Shown: one piece after another, positions 39,022-47,087 of the stretch
Layout: each line of letters opens with the position of its first letter
Position numbering within the stretch: position 1 is the stretch's first letter
Assembly (NCBI GenBank): GCA_045632605.1
Contig: JAZQXA010000076.1
Coordinates: forward strand, 1-47,949
Reading direction: 5' to 3'
DNA length: 47,949 nucleotides
From: Flemingiibacterium sp045632605
Lineage (GTDB): Bacteria; Bacillota; Clostridia; Oscillospirales; CAG-272
Notes under the pieces: model-generated
Told to the model about the DNA's origin: nothing
Databases searched by the model: none
Seen by the model: only the letters and a program-made list of their open reading frames with translations
Translations under genes and position numbers: made by a program

Positions 39022-40983
39022 ATGAAGCGTATATTATCGTTTACACTTGCTTTAATACTTGCTTTTTCGTTTATACTTCCCATAATCGCCGCAGACCACT
39101 CGGGATGTGCACACTGTTCTCACGGAGGGAACTCTATTCATGTCGGAGTGTCCGGAAACACTGTAACAATATCCGGAAAACTTGCTTATAATGACCTTGA
39201 AGCTGTATGGCTTCGCTGTACCGACACAACGACAATAAATCTCCCTTACAGCAAGCTAATTCCCGTTTCCACCGGAGAATATTTCACAGTAAACCTCGAC
39301 ATTTCCTCGCTCAGCGGTGAATGCAATATTCGTATTCTTTACAGAACAAAGGGAATGAGCAATTACTATTTCCATCACAATAATGTTGCATATAAGCTAA
39401 AACCGTCAGCCAAAGGCTGGTCGCTTGTAACAACAGCACTTATCGATGACGGAAAATCAAGCGGATTTGAATCAATCATTGATATGGCAACATCAAATGC
39501 TGCCTCAACAAATAAACCGGCAACCCTTCCGTCAACAGTAACCTCGATCTCAACATCAACCGACAGTGAAAACTACATTAATGTCAGCATAAACGGCAGT
39601 ATCGCAACGGTTTCCGGTATTCTTCAGTTTGAGAATCTCGGCAGTATCTGGTGTCGCTGCAGCGATACTACCTATGTCGGAAGACCGGACAGCAAGTGTA
39701 TTGACGCTTCGTCAGGCAAATATTTTTCGCTTGATCTTGATCTTTCGTCTGTGACAAAGGAAACATATATCGATATTTTTGCGGCACAAAAAGGTGAAGA
39801 AACATACAGATCGCTCTTTTCCGAGCATTTCCGAGTAAAGCCGAGTAACGGCGGTTGGGTGCTTCTCACCGCCCCTATTGCAGAGCATAACATGACACTC
39901 CAGAACAGCTGGATAAATCTTGCCGATACCTTTGATATACAGATAAGTGATGCCATACGAAAGCAATCGAATGAAATCTGCAAGGGTATAAATGACGATT
40001 ATCTGAAGCTCTGGGAGCTTCACAAATGGGTTGCCGAAAATATTTATTATGATATGGACTGGTATATTAACGGAAAAACCGGTGTTCATGACCCAGACAG
40101 TGTGTTGGCAAAAAAAGCAACGGTGTGTCAGGGTTACGCAGAGCTCCTCGAAGCACTCATCGAAGCGCAGGGAATACCGGCAATTATTACATATACATTT
40201 GCATCCGGCGCAAACAGCAGCGGCTCCGCATTTTGGAATATTGATGAGCTTCCGGTTGACACCAACCACGCACACGTTGCGGCATTCGTAAACAAAAGAT
40301 GGATTACAATGGATGCCACATGGGACTCTAAAAATATTTACTTGAACGGTAAATACGAAACTCATGCGCCGACATCGTATGAATATTTTGACCCGACCCC
40401 AGAGGATTTTGCATACGACCACATTATTCTTTCACGTGCAATCGAAGAGGATGTCACCGATATTCCTGCAAGCTGGGCAGCGCCCGAGGTGCTTGATGCA
40501 ATGGCGCAGAACCTCGTACCGGCTTCTCTGCAGAGTGAATATGCGTTCAATATTACCCGTGCGGAATTTTCAAGGCTGATCGTTCAGCTTCTCCGCGAGA
40601 AGAATATAAAAATCCCCTCGTCCTCGTCCGTCACATTCTCCGATACAAATGATCCCGATGTACTCGCCGCTGCAGCAGCAGGCATTGTCCTCGGCTCAAA
40701 CGGCAAGTTTAATCCCGACAACTATATCACCCGTCAGGAAGCGGCAACAATGCTCTCCCGTGCGGCAGATGTACTCGGCATAAAGCCCGGTACCGCAATG
40801 AAATTCTCCGACATGAACAATGCGGCAGGTTGGGCGGTTGACTATATTAACAAGGTGTCCTCGATGGTAACAACCGACGGCAGACGTGTTATGGGCGGAA
40901 GCGGCAACGGCTTTGACCCTCTCGGAAGCTACACAAGACAGCAGGCAATTCTCACAGTCGTAAGACTTGCAAACTGCAAATAA
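39022..40983 (+). CDS. Secreted transglutaminase-like protein with tandem N-terminal repeats and SLH domains
   Basis: The 653-residue protein has a signal peptide (1-24). Two homologous repeats of about 100 residues follow (about 38-142 and 185-288), each with V-x-G-x-L-x-F/Y-x-x-L-x-x-[VI]-W-x-R-C-[ST]-D-T-T and ending KP-x-x-x-GW-x-L-x-[T]. Then comes a transglutaminase-like domain (about 325-445) with a probable triad C369 (ATVCQGYAEL), H418 (HAHVAAFV) and D431 (MDATWD), and SLH-type repeats (about 525-653). SLH domains hold proteins to the cell wall. The catalytic domain may cut or cross-link peptides; its substrate is unknown. Ribosome site AGGAGT is about 14 bases ahead. Confidence 0.85.
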   Translation: MKRILSFTLALILAFSFILPIIAADHSGCAHCSHGGNSIHVGVSGNTVTISGKLAYNDLEAVWLRCTDTTTINLPYSKLIPVSTGEYFTVNLDISSLSGECNIRILYRTKGMSNYYFHHNNVAYKLKPSAKGWSLVTTALIDDGKSSGFESIIDMATSNAASTNKPATLPSTVTSISTSTDSENYINVSINGSIATVSGILQFENLGSIWCRCSDTTYVGRPDSKCIDASSGKYFSLDLDLSSVTKETYIDIFAAQKGEETYRSLFSEHFRVKPSNGGWVLLTAPIAEHNMTLQNSWINLADTFDIQISDAIRKQSNEICKGINDDYLKLWELHKWVAENIYYDMDWYINGKTGVHDPDSVLAKKATVCQGYAELLEALIEAQGIPAIITYTFASGANSSGSAFWNIDELPVDTNHAHVAAFVNKRWITMDATWDSKNIYLNGKYETHAPTSYEYFDPTPEDFAYDHIILSRAIEEDVTDIPASWAAPEVLDAMAQNLVPASLQSEYAFNITRAEFSRLIVQLLREKNIKIPSSSSVTFSDTNDPDVLAAAAAGIVLGSNGKFNPDNYITRQEAATMLSRAADVLGIKPGTAMKFSDMNNAAGWAVDYINKVSSMVTTDGRRVMGGSGNGFDPLGSYTRQQAILTVVRLANCK

Positions 40984-40990
40984 AATATAA

Positions 40991-41022
40991 CGTGACCTCA
41001 AATAAGAGGTCACGATTTTTTA
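40991..41022 (+). terminator. Intrinsic terminator of the transglutaminase-SLH gene
   Basis: CGTGACCTC (40991-40999) pairs with GAGGTCACG (41006-41014), followed by ATTTTTTA. Confidence 0.93.
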
Positions 41023-41026
41023 TACA

Positions 41027-41056
41027 AAAAACTGCTCCTCAATCGAAGAGCAGTTT
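41027..41056 (-). terminator. Intrinsic terminator of uraA-upp
   Basis: AAAACTGCTC pairs with GAGCAGTTTT around a ten-base loop. On the minus strand TTTTTTG follows. It is back to back with the preceding terminator. Confidence 0.88.
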
Positions 41057-41061
41057 TAGTT

Positions 41062-41691
41062 TTATTTTGTTCCGAAAATACGGTCACCCGCATGGCCGAG
41101 TCCGGGGACGATGTAACCGTTTTCGTTGAGGCATTCATCGACGTTTGCACAGTAGATTTCAACATCGGGATGCGCCTTTGTAAGGGCTTCGATTCCCTCC
41201 GGTGCGGCGATAAGGCAGAGGAACTTAATATGCTTACCGCCGTAAGATTTAATCTGTGTTATAGCATCAATTGCCGAGCCGCCGGTTGCGAGCATCGGGT
41301 CAACAACGACGATAAGACGTTCGTCAATATCCGGCGGAAGCTTGCAGTAATATTCGTGCGGCTGGAGAGTTTCCTCGTCACGGTACATACCGATGTGTCC
41401 CACCTTTGCCGACGGAACAAGATTGAGAAGTCCGTTAACCATACCGAGTCCGGCACGAAGAATCGGAACAACCGCAAGCTTTTTACCCTTTATAATCTTC
41501 TGGGTAGTCTTTTTTATAGGGGTTTCGATTTCGATATCCTCAAGCGGAAGATCACGCAGTGCCTCATAGCACATGAGCATGGTAATCTCCTCAACCGACT
41601 CACGGAATTCTTTATTGGATGTTGACTTCATTCGCATGATAGTCGTTTTATGCTGGATAAGAGGATGGTCGAAAATAGTTACGTTTTTCAT
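41062..41691 (-). CDS. upp: Uracil phosphoribosyltransferase
   Basis: The 209-residue protein matches Upp: DHPLIQHKTTIMRMKSTSNKEFRE at the N-terminus, ILRAGLGMVNG (about 78-88), the PRPP loop VDPMLATGGSAIDAI (about 131-145) and the C-terminal uracil-binding YIVPGLGHAGDRIFGTK. It makes UMP from uracil and PRPP. It follows the uracil permease gene by 19 bases in the same operon, giving uptake and salvage together. Confidence 0.97.
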   Translation of the reverse strand: MKNVTIFDHPLIQHKTTIMRMKSTSNKEFRESVEEITMLMCYEALRDLPLEDIEIETPIKKTTQKIIKGKKLAVVPILRAGLGMVNGLLNLVPSAKVGHIGMYRDEETLQPHEYYCKLPPDIDERLIVVVDPMLATGGSAIDAITQIKSYGGKHIKFLCLIAAPEGIEALTKAHPDVEIYCANVDECLNENGYIVPGLGHAGDRIFGTK

Positions 41692-41710
41692 TATATACGC
41701 CTCGTGATTT

Positions 41711-43069
41711 TTACTGTTCTTTTGCTTTTGAAACGATGATATTTACGATGATACCGAGGATCAGTGCGCAAGCGATTGATGTGATGGTTATCTTACCGAA
41801 GTTGAGTGTCAGGCCACCGATACCTGCAATAAGAATTGTAGACACAACAAAGAGATTCTTATTCTGATTGAGGTCAACATTTTTAATCATCTTAAGACCG
41901 GAAACTGCAATGAAGCCATAAAGTGCCATGCAGACGCCGCCCATTACGCAGGACGGAATAGAGTTTACAAATGCAACGAACGGAGCAATAAACGAAATAA
42001 GTATTGCAAGGAATGCCGCAGTTACAATTGTATAAACAGAAGCGTTACCGGTAATGGCAACACAGCCTACAGACTCGCCATATGTTGTATTGGGGCATCC
42101 GCCGAAGAATGCACCTGCCATTGAGCCAACACCGTCGCCAAGAAGAGTTCTCGAAAGTCCGGGGTCTTCAAGAAGATCTGCCTCGATAATGGACGAAATA
42201 TTCTTATGGTCTGCAATATGCTCTGCGAATACAACAAATGCAACTGGGAGATATGCAACAGCGATAGTTGCAATATAAGCTCCGTCAATATCCTTTACAC
42301 CCTTAGCCGCTTCAACAAAGGTGAACTTGGGAAGTGTAAGGAAAGTATTGATATCAACACCGTTTGCCCAAAGCGCGGAGATTTTTGTGAAGTCGATGAC
42401 CTTAAGTGCATCGATGCCTGCCAGATTACCTATAACGGTGAAAACTGCCGCAACAGCGTATCCTGCAAGAATACCGATGATAAACGGAATAAGACGTGTC
42501 ATCTTCTTACCGTATGTAGCACAGAGGATAACCGAAATAAGAGTTATAAGACCGACAAGCACACAAATAAGGGGATGTGCAACGGAAACATTGTCTATTT
42601 TAAGACCGCCGCTCTGAAGGTCGCCGACAGCATTTCCGGCAAGAGAAAGACCGATAATCGAAACAGTTGGGCCGATAACTGCCGCAGGCATGAGCTTATT
42701 AATCCAGTTTACACCTGCGATCTTAACAATAATCGCAATTACAACATAAACGAGTCCGGCGAAAATCGCACCGATAATAAGACCGGCAAAGCCTGCCGCT
42801 GTTGATACAGCACCTGCAAATGCAGCTCCCATTGAGCCGAGGAACGCAAAAGATGAACCGAGGAATACGGGACTTCTGAACTTTGTGAAAAGCAGATACA
42901 CAAGTGTACCCACACCTGCACCGAGAAGCGCCGCTGCAGGACTCATGCCGTTACCGATAATAACCGGAACAACGAGAGTTGCCGCCATAATAGCAAGAAG
43001 CTGCTGGATTGCAAAAACGATGAGCTGACCGAATTTCGGCTTGTCCTTTACGCCATAGATGAGTTTCAT
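41711..43069 (-). CDS. uraA: Uracil permease (nucleobase:cation symporter 2 family)
   Basis: The 452-residue protein has about 12-14 membrane helices with UraA/NCS2 motifs: FAIQQLLAIMAATLVVPVIIG at the N-terminus, VAYLPVAFVVFAEHIADHK (about 276-294) with the conserved Glu-His, and GGCPNTTYGESVGCVAITGNASV (about 327-349). Pairing with upp supports uracil as substrate. TGGAGGTAATC precedes the ATG. The leader after the promoter is only about 55 bases and contains no terminator-type hairpin, so PyrR attenuation is not apparent. Confidence 0.93.
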   Translation of the reverse strand: MKLIYGVKDKPKFGQLIVFAIQQLLAIMAATLVVPVIIGNGMSPAAALLGAGVGTLVYLLFTKFRSPVFLGSSFAFLGSMGAAFAGAVSTAAGFAGLIIGAIFAGLVYVVIAIIVKIAGVNWINKLMPAAVIGPTVSIIGLSLAGNAVGDLQSGGLKIDNVSVAHPLICVLVGLITLISVILCATYGKKMTRLIPFIIGILAGYAVAAVFTVIGNLAGIDALKVIDFTKISALWANGVDINTFLTLPKFTFVEAAKGVKDIDGAYIATIAVAYLPVAFVVFAEHIADHKNISSIIEADLLEDPGLSRTLLGDGVGSMAGAFFGGCPNTTYGESVGCVAITGNASVYTIVTAAFLAILISFIAPFVAFVNSIPSCVMGGVCMALYGFIAVSGLKMIKNVDLNQNKNLFVVSTILIAGIGGLTLNFGKITITSIACALILGIIVNIIVSKAKEQ

Positions 43070-43130
43070 TGTTGATTACCTCCAAAAACATATAAATTTG
43101 ATTTGCGCTTTGTGGACATTACTATATATT

Positions 43131-43159
43131 AATATATCACATTCGACGTTTTTTGTCAA
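43131..43159 (-). promoter_or_regulatory. SigA promoter of uraA-upp
   Basis: On the minus strand TTGACA (43154-43159), 17 bases, TATATT (43131-43136). Confidence 0.83.
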
Positions 43160-43192
43160 CGGGTTAAAAAATTTTTTCGAAAAAATATTTCA

Positions 43193-43236
43193 AAAAAATG
43201 GGAACTGTCGCTAAAAACGACAAATTCCCATTTATT
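43193..43236 (-). terminator. Intrinsic terminator of the GH26 gene
   Basis: AAATGGGAACTGTCG pairs with CGACAAATTCCCATTT with a small bulge. On the minus strand seven T follow. It lies 5 bases beyond the GH26 stop codon. Confidence 0.9.
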
Positions 43237-43240
43237 TTAA

Positions 43241-45364
43241 TTATTTACCTTTTTTCTTAGTAAATGCAACAACTGCGCCAATCACGGCAACTCCTGCCGC
43301 AACGAAAACGACAATTACCCCGGGATTAAGTCCTGCTTCATCCTCACCAATGTCGATTTTCTCGTCGGTTTGTGCCGGAGCTGTAGTTTCCTCCGACTCG
43401 GATGCAAAATCTTCTGCGGTGGTTTCCTCATCGGTCACAGTGGTTTCCGCTTCAGCTGTATCCGGTGTATCGGTGGTGTCTGCAGTATCCTCCACTGTAT
43501 CTGTATCTGTGTCCGGTACATCTGCAGTTTCCGGTTCGGCAACAGTTTCGGGTTCAAGTGTCGTTTCCGGTTCAGCGATGGTTTCGGGAGCCGGAGTTGT
43601 AACCGGTGCCGCTGTCATTACCGGTGCGGATGTTGTTTCGGGAGCCTTTGTTGTCACAGGAGCGGCTGTGGTTTCAGGTGCTTTTGTGGGAACCCAGTTC
43701 CACTGACTGCCGGAAACATTAATTGTATACGTTTCGGTCGTACGCGTGAACTGTCCCGACTTTGCCGTTGCCCAAACGGTATGCTCACCAGCTGACAATC
43801 CGGAAACATCAAGGTTGTAGTAATACGGCGCAGTTGTTGATGTCGTAACTGCTTTGCCGTCTACATAATATGTAACGCTTGTCTGTGCAGTACCGGAAAA
43901 GCTTGCATAAGTTGCAAGACGCGCCGAACCGTTTTGCGCACTCTTAAGTTCAGAAAGTTCATGCCATGTCTTTGAAGATGTCTGACCTGCACTAACATAT
44001 CCGCCGTTTTGGGCAATAACCGAACGGTAAGTCTGGTTAATCGTGCCGTTCTCTGCGAGTCTGTATGCGTTTCCGCCGTTAAGAGTATTATCGAAATAAT
44101 ACACTGCCTTGACCTGCGGATAAATCATATTTACATACGAATAGAATTTTGTCATCTGATCCTTGGCAAACGCAGTCAGATCAGCACCGTTCTTATTTTT
44201 GTAAGCAAAGCCGCATTCACTTATCATCATAGGCTTATTGTGTTTTGCGGCAAAATCGGCAATGGGACGGATTATAACAAGCGGATCGCCGTCATATATA
44301 CCCATTCCGTAATACGCATCGGTGTTGTAATTTGTCATTGCAAAGCCGTAACCGATAGGACTTCCGGAATAGCTCGTATAATTGCTGTTGTGATATGTCG
44401 ATACGCCTATCCAGTCAACATATTCGTCACCGGGATAAAAATCGGCAAAATTACGGTTGCGGTTGCTTACATTATCGGGCGAGAAAACCAATTTAATATT
44501 GCTGTATGCTCTTGCCGCCGTTGCTACCTTTCGGAATGCCTTAATATATGTATCGGTATTACAGTCTGCCCAGTTATTCATCTCGGCACCGACACGGAGA
44601 AGCACAGTTGCACCGAGAGAAGCCATGCTCGCGAGTCCCTCTGAAATATATGCATCGGAATCTGCTTCGAGAACTCGCTCACAGCCTGCTGTTCCCTCCG
44701 GTGAGAAATTCCATGCAAGCTCAATTATACCGCCGTTATTTATTGCGTGATTGAACTGCTCAGAGGTATTTTTGTAATATCCGAGCCAATAATCTACGCT
44801 GTAGCCGTCACGGAAATTGACATATACAAGAGCTGAAGAATCGCTTTCGAATGAGCCGCCGAGAGATGATCCATAAAATGTACCCGACGCAAGTGCACCG
44901 GAGTTCGAATAACTCTTTCCGGGCTGATCTGTCAGCGCATAAATCGTGGGATCTGCGGCAGCCTTAAGATAATACATTCTCGCTTCGGCATCAAGAATTG
45001 CATCTCTATAGCTTACGACATTTTTGTCAAGCCATTTGCAGATATCAATATAACGCTCAAGCCACATTATGGCCCCGTCAATGTCGCCCTTTGCCTCGCA
45101 AAGCCACGAAGCACGTCCGGTTTTCGGTCCGAGATTGTAGCAAACATCCTGACAGTAACCGATAGGCATCAACAGATCATACGTCTGCTTTACAACAGTG
45201 AGTACTTTCTCGCTGTCCTGCTTTTCAATAGCCGCCGCCCATGCATCATGGAGCTTCCAGTATGCGCTCGGATACTTAAAATCTGCGGATACTGACAGCG
45301 AAGCTCCAATACCCAGTGCAAAAACAAGACTGATTGCTAAAACAAACGAAATAATTCTTTTCAT
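43241..45364 (-). CDS. Surface-anchored GH26-type glycoside hydrolase
   Basis: The 707-residue protein has a signal peptide (1-27), a helical N-terminal domain of unknown type (about 30-140), and a GH26-like barrel (about 150-455). Likely catalytic Glu are E261 (VLLRVGAEMNNW) and E383 (MMISECGFAY). A beta domain of about 85 residues (470-550, Ig-like, YYVDGKAV) precedes a Thr/Pro/Glu/Asp-rich stalk (about 555-665) and a C-terminal membrane helix with a KKKGK tail. GH26 enzymes are mostly beta-mannanases; the true substrate here is open. No LPxTG is seen, so the anchor is the membrane helix. Confidence 0.82.
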   Translation of the reverse strand: MKRIISFVLAISLVFALGIGASLSVSADFKYPSAYWKLHDAWAAAIEKQDSEKVLTVVKQTYDLLMPIGYCQDVCYNLGPKTGRASWLCEAKGDIDGAIMWLERYIDICKWLDKNVVSYRDAILDAEARMYYLKAAADPTIYALTDQPGKSYSNSGALASGTFYGSSLGGSFESDSSALVYVNFRDGYSVDYWLGYYKNTSEQFNHAINNGGIIELAWNFSPEGTAGCERVLEADSDAYISEGLASMASLGATVLLRVGAEMNNWADCNTDTYIKAFRKVATAARAYSNIKLVFSPDNVSNRNRNFADFYPGDEYVDWIGVSTYHNSNYTSYSGSPIGYGFAMTNYNTDAYYGMGIYDGDPLVIIRPIADFAAKHNKPMMISECGFAYKNKNGADLTAFAKDQMTKFYSYVNMIYPQVKAVYYFDNTLNGGNAYRLAENGTINQTYRSVIAQNGGYVSAGQTSSKTWHELSELKSAQNGSARLATYASFSGTAQTSVTYYVDGKAVTTSTTAPYYYNLDVSGLSAGEHTVWATAKSGQFTRTTETYTINVSGSQWNWVPTKAPETTAAPVTTKAPETTSAPVMTAAPVTTPAPETIAEPETTLEPETVAEPETADVPDTDTDTVEDTADTTDTPDTAEAETTVTDEETTAEDFASESEETTAPAQTDEKIDIGEDEAGLNPGVIVVFVAAGVAVIGAVVAFTKKKGK

Positions 45365-45434
45365 GGTATGTCACATCCCTTTTCATAAATAATAAAGTTA
45401 ATAATTTTAGTTATGAAGTTGTCAATAAATTTAA

Positions 45435-46925
45435 TCACTTAAAAAATGTATCGAAAATTCCGCGGACAATCTTCTTGCCGATTTCGCGTCCGATAGTGTT
45501 TGCAGTGCTGTTCACTGCTTTCTCGAACACAGTGGTTTTCTTTCTGCCGGTCGATTTTTTTGCGGTCTTTGTTTTTTGCTGTTTTTCTTTTTCCTTTGCC
45601 GCCTTTTCTTTAGCTTCCGCTTCGGCTTTTTCCTCGGCTATACGCTGCTCTGCAAGCAGCTCATATGCAGACTCACGGTCTTCTTCGGCGGCATATTTGT
45701 CACGAAGCTTACTTGCAAGCACCACGCTCTGCAAAAGTATCGCATCAGCCGCTTTCATACTGCTCTTCGGCGGAAGAATATTCGCACGCTGCACAATCGA
45801 TGGCACACCGTCCGCATCAAGCACCGAAACCAACGCTTCCCCGACTCCAAGTGCCTGAATAGCTTCAGCGGTATCAAATTCCGGGTTTGTGCGGAAAGAT
45901 TTCGCCGCCGCGTTCAGTGCCTTCTGGTCGTTGGGTGTATATGCACGCAAAGCGTGCTGTACACGGTTTCCTATCTGCCCAAGAACACTTTCGGGTATAT
46001 CCGTGGGATTCTGCGTTATAAACCAAACGCTTACGCCCTTTGAGCGTATCAGACGTACCACCTGCTCAACCTTTTCAACAAGTGCCTTCGGTGCATCGTC
46101 GAACAGCAAATGTGCTTCGTCAAAGAAGAATGCAAGCTTTGGCTTTTCGAGGTCGCCCGCTTCCGGGAGCATCTCATATATCTCGGAGAGCATCCAAAGC
46201 AGGAATGTTCCGTAAAGAAGCGGATGCTGGAACAGCTCCGAGCACTCAAGTATATTCATCACGCCCCTGCCGTTTTCATCCCAGTCAACCCAGTCGGCAA
46301 GTGATAACGACGGCTCACCGAAAAATATCTCTCCCCCATCGTCCTCAAGTGCGAGCAGTGCACGCTGTATCGCACCAATTGACTGTGATGCAATATTTCC
46401 GTATATCAGCTTATATTCAGCAGCATTGTCGCCGACGAACTGAAGCATAGCACGAAGGTCCTTAAGGTCAATCAGCAGAAGCTCCTTTTCGTCCGCAATT
46501 CGAAAAACAATACGCAAAACACCGGTTTGGGTTTCGTTAAGCCCGAGCAAACGTGAAAGAAGCTCCGGTCCCATTTCGGAAATCGTCGTTCTGACCGGAA
46601 GTCCCTGCTTGCCGTAAACATCCCAGAAGCAGACAGGATATGAAGTATAGTCAAAATCGGTTATTCCCATTGTGTCGATACTGCGGCGAATATGCTTGTT
46701 CTCCGAGCCGGGAGTACACATTCCCGACAAGTCCCCCTTAATATCCGCAACAAAAACCGGTACTCCCATATCTGAAAATGACTCGGCAAGAACCTTAAGC
46801 GTTACCGTTTTACCGGTTCCCGTCGCTCCGGCGATAAGACCGTGTCGGTTTGCCATAGAAGGTTCAAGATATACACGCTCGCTTCCCGTTGCGAGCCAAA
46901 TCTTTTGAATATCTTTTTGGTACAT
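45435..46925 (-). CDS. HerA/DUF853-type ATPase
   Basis: The 496-residue protein has Walker A GATGTGKT (33-40), FVADIKGDLSGM (about 57-68), Walker B LAFFFDEAHLLF (about 262-273), and the WFITQNPTDIPESVLGQIGNRVQHALRA segment (about 298-325) typical of the DUF853 (YjgR) branch of HerA-FtsK ATPases. An Ala/Glu/Lys-rich coiled coil (about 420-465) precedes the basic C-terminus. The family may pump DNA or act in DNA processing, but members of this branch have no settled role. No NurA nuclease or partner is adjacent. CTTTAAGGAGAAAG precedes the ATG. Confidence 0.85.
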   Translation of the reverse strand: MYQKDIQKIWLATGSERVYLEPSMANRHGLIAGATGTGKTVTLKVLAESFSDMGVPVFVADIKGDLSGMCTPGSENKHIRRSIDTMGITDFDYTSYPVCFWDVYGKQGLPVRTTISEMGPELLSRLLGLNETQTGVLRIVFRIADEKELLLIDLKDLRAMLQFVGDNAAEYKLIYGNIASQSIGAIQRALLALEDDGGEIFFGEPSLSLADWVDWDENGRGVMNILECSELFQHPLLYGTFLLWMLSEIYEMLPEAGDLEKPKLAFFFDEAHLLFDDAPKALVEKVEQVVRLIRSKGVSVWFITQNPTDIPESVLGQIGNRVQHALRAYTPNDQKALNAAAKSFRTNPEFDTAEAIQALGVGEALVSVLDADGVPSIVQRANILPPKSSMKAADAILLQSVVLASKLRDKYAAEEDRESAYELLAEQRIAEEKAEAEAKEKAAKEKEKQQKTKTAKKSTGRKKTTVFEKAVNSTANTIGREIGKKIVRGIFDTFFK

Positions 46926-46964
46926 GACTTTCTCCTTAAAGTGATTTTCATAAATTATATATTT

Positions 46965-46993
46965 ATTATAACAGATATTTTCCGGTTTGTCAC
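46965..46993 (-). promoter_or_regulatory. SigA promoter of the HerA/DUF853 gene
   Basis: On the minus strand GTGACA (46988-46993), 17 bases, TATAAT (46965-46970). Confidence 0.78.
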
Positions 46994-47044
46994 TAATAAT
47001 TTTGAAATTGTTTATCAGAAATTCAAATTTGCCGATTTGGGCTG

Positions 47045-47081
47045 AAAAAGCCTTACAGCAAATACACCGCTGTAAGGCTTT
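47045..47081 (-). terminator. Intrinsic terminator of the oxidoreductase gene
   Basis: AAAGCCTTACAGC (47047-47059) pairs perfectly with GCTGTAAGGCTTT (47069-47081) around a nine-base loop. On the minus strand TTTTTC follows. Confidence 0.9.
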
Positions 47082-47087
47082 GCATAT

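Noticed and set aside
42206..42805. 200-codon plus-strand frame within uraA
   Set aside because: It is rich in Asn, Cys and Lys, has no ribosome site and lies wholly antisense to a strongly conserved permease.
43070..43130. PyrR attenuator or purine-type riboswitch before uraA
   Set aside because: The leader is about 55 bases, AT-rich, with no competing hairpins or PyrR loop-like sequence.
43350..43795. Plus-strand Ser/Val-rich and Cys-rich frames opposite the GH26 stalk
   Set aside because: These are antisense shadows of the Thr/Pro/Glu repeats; low complexity explains their openness.
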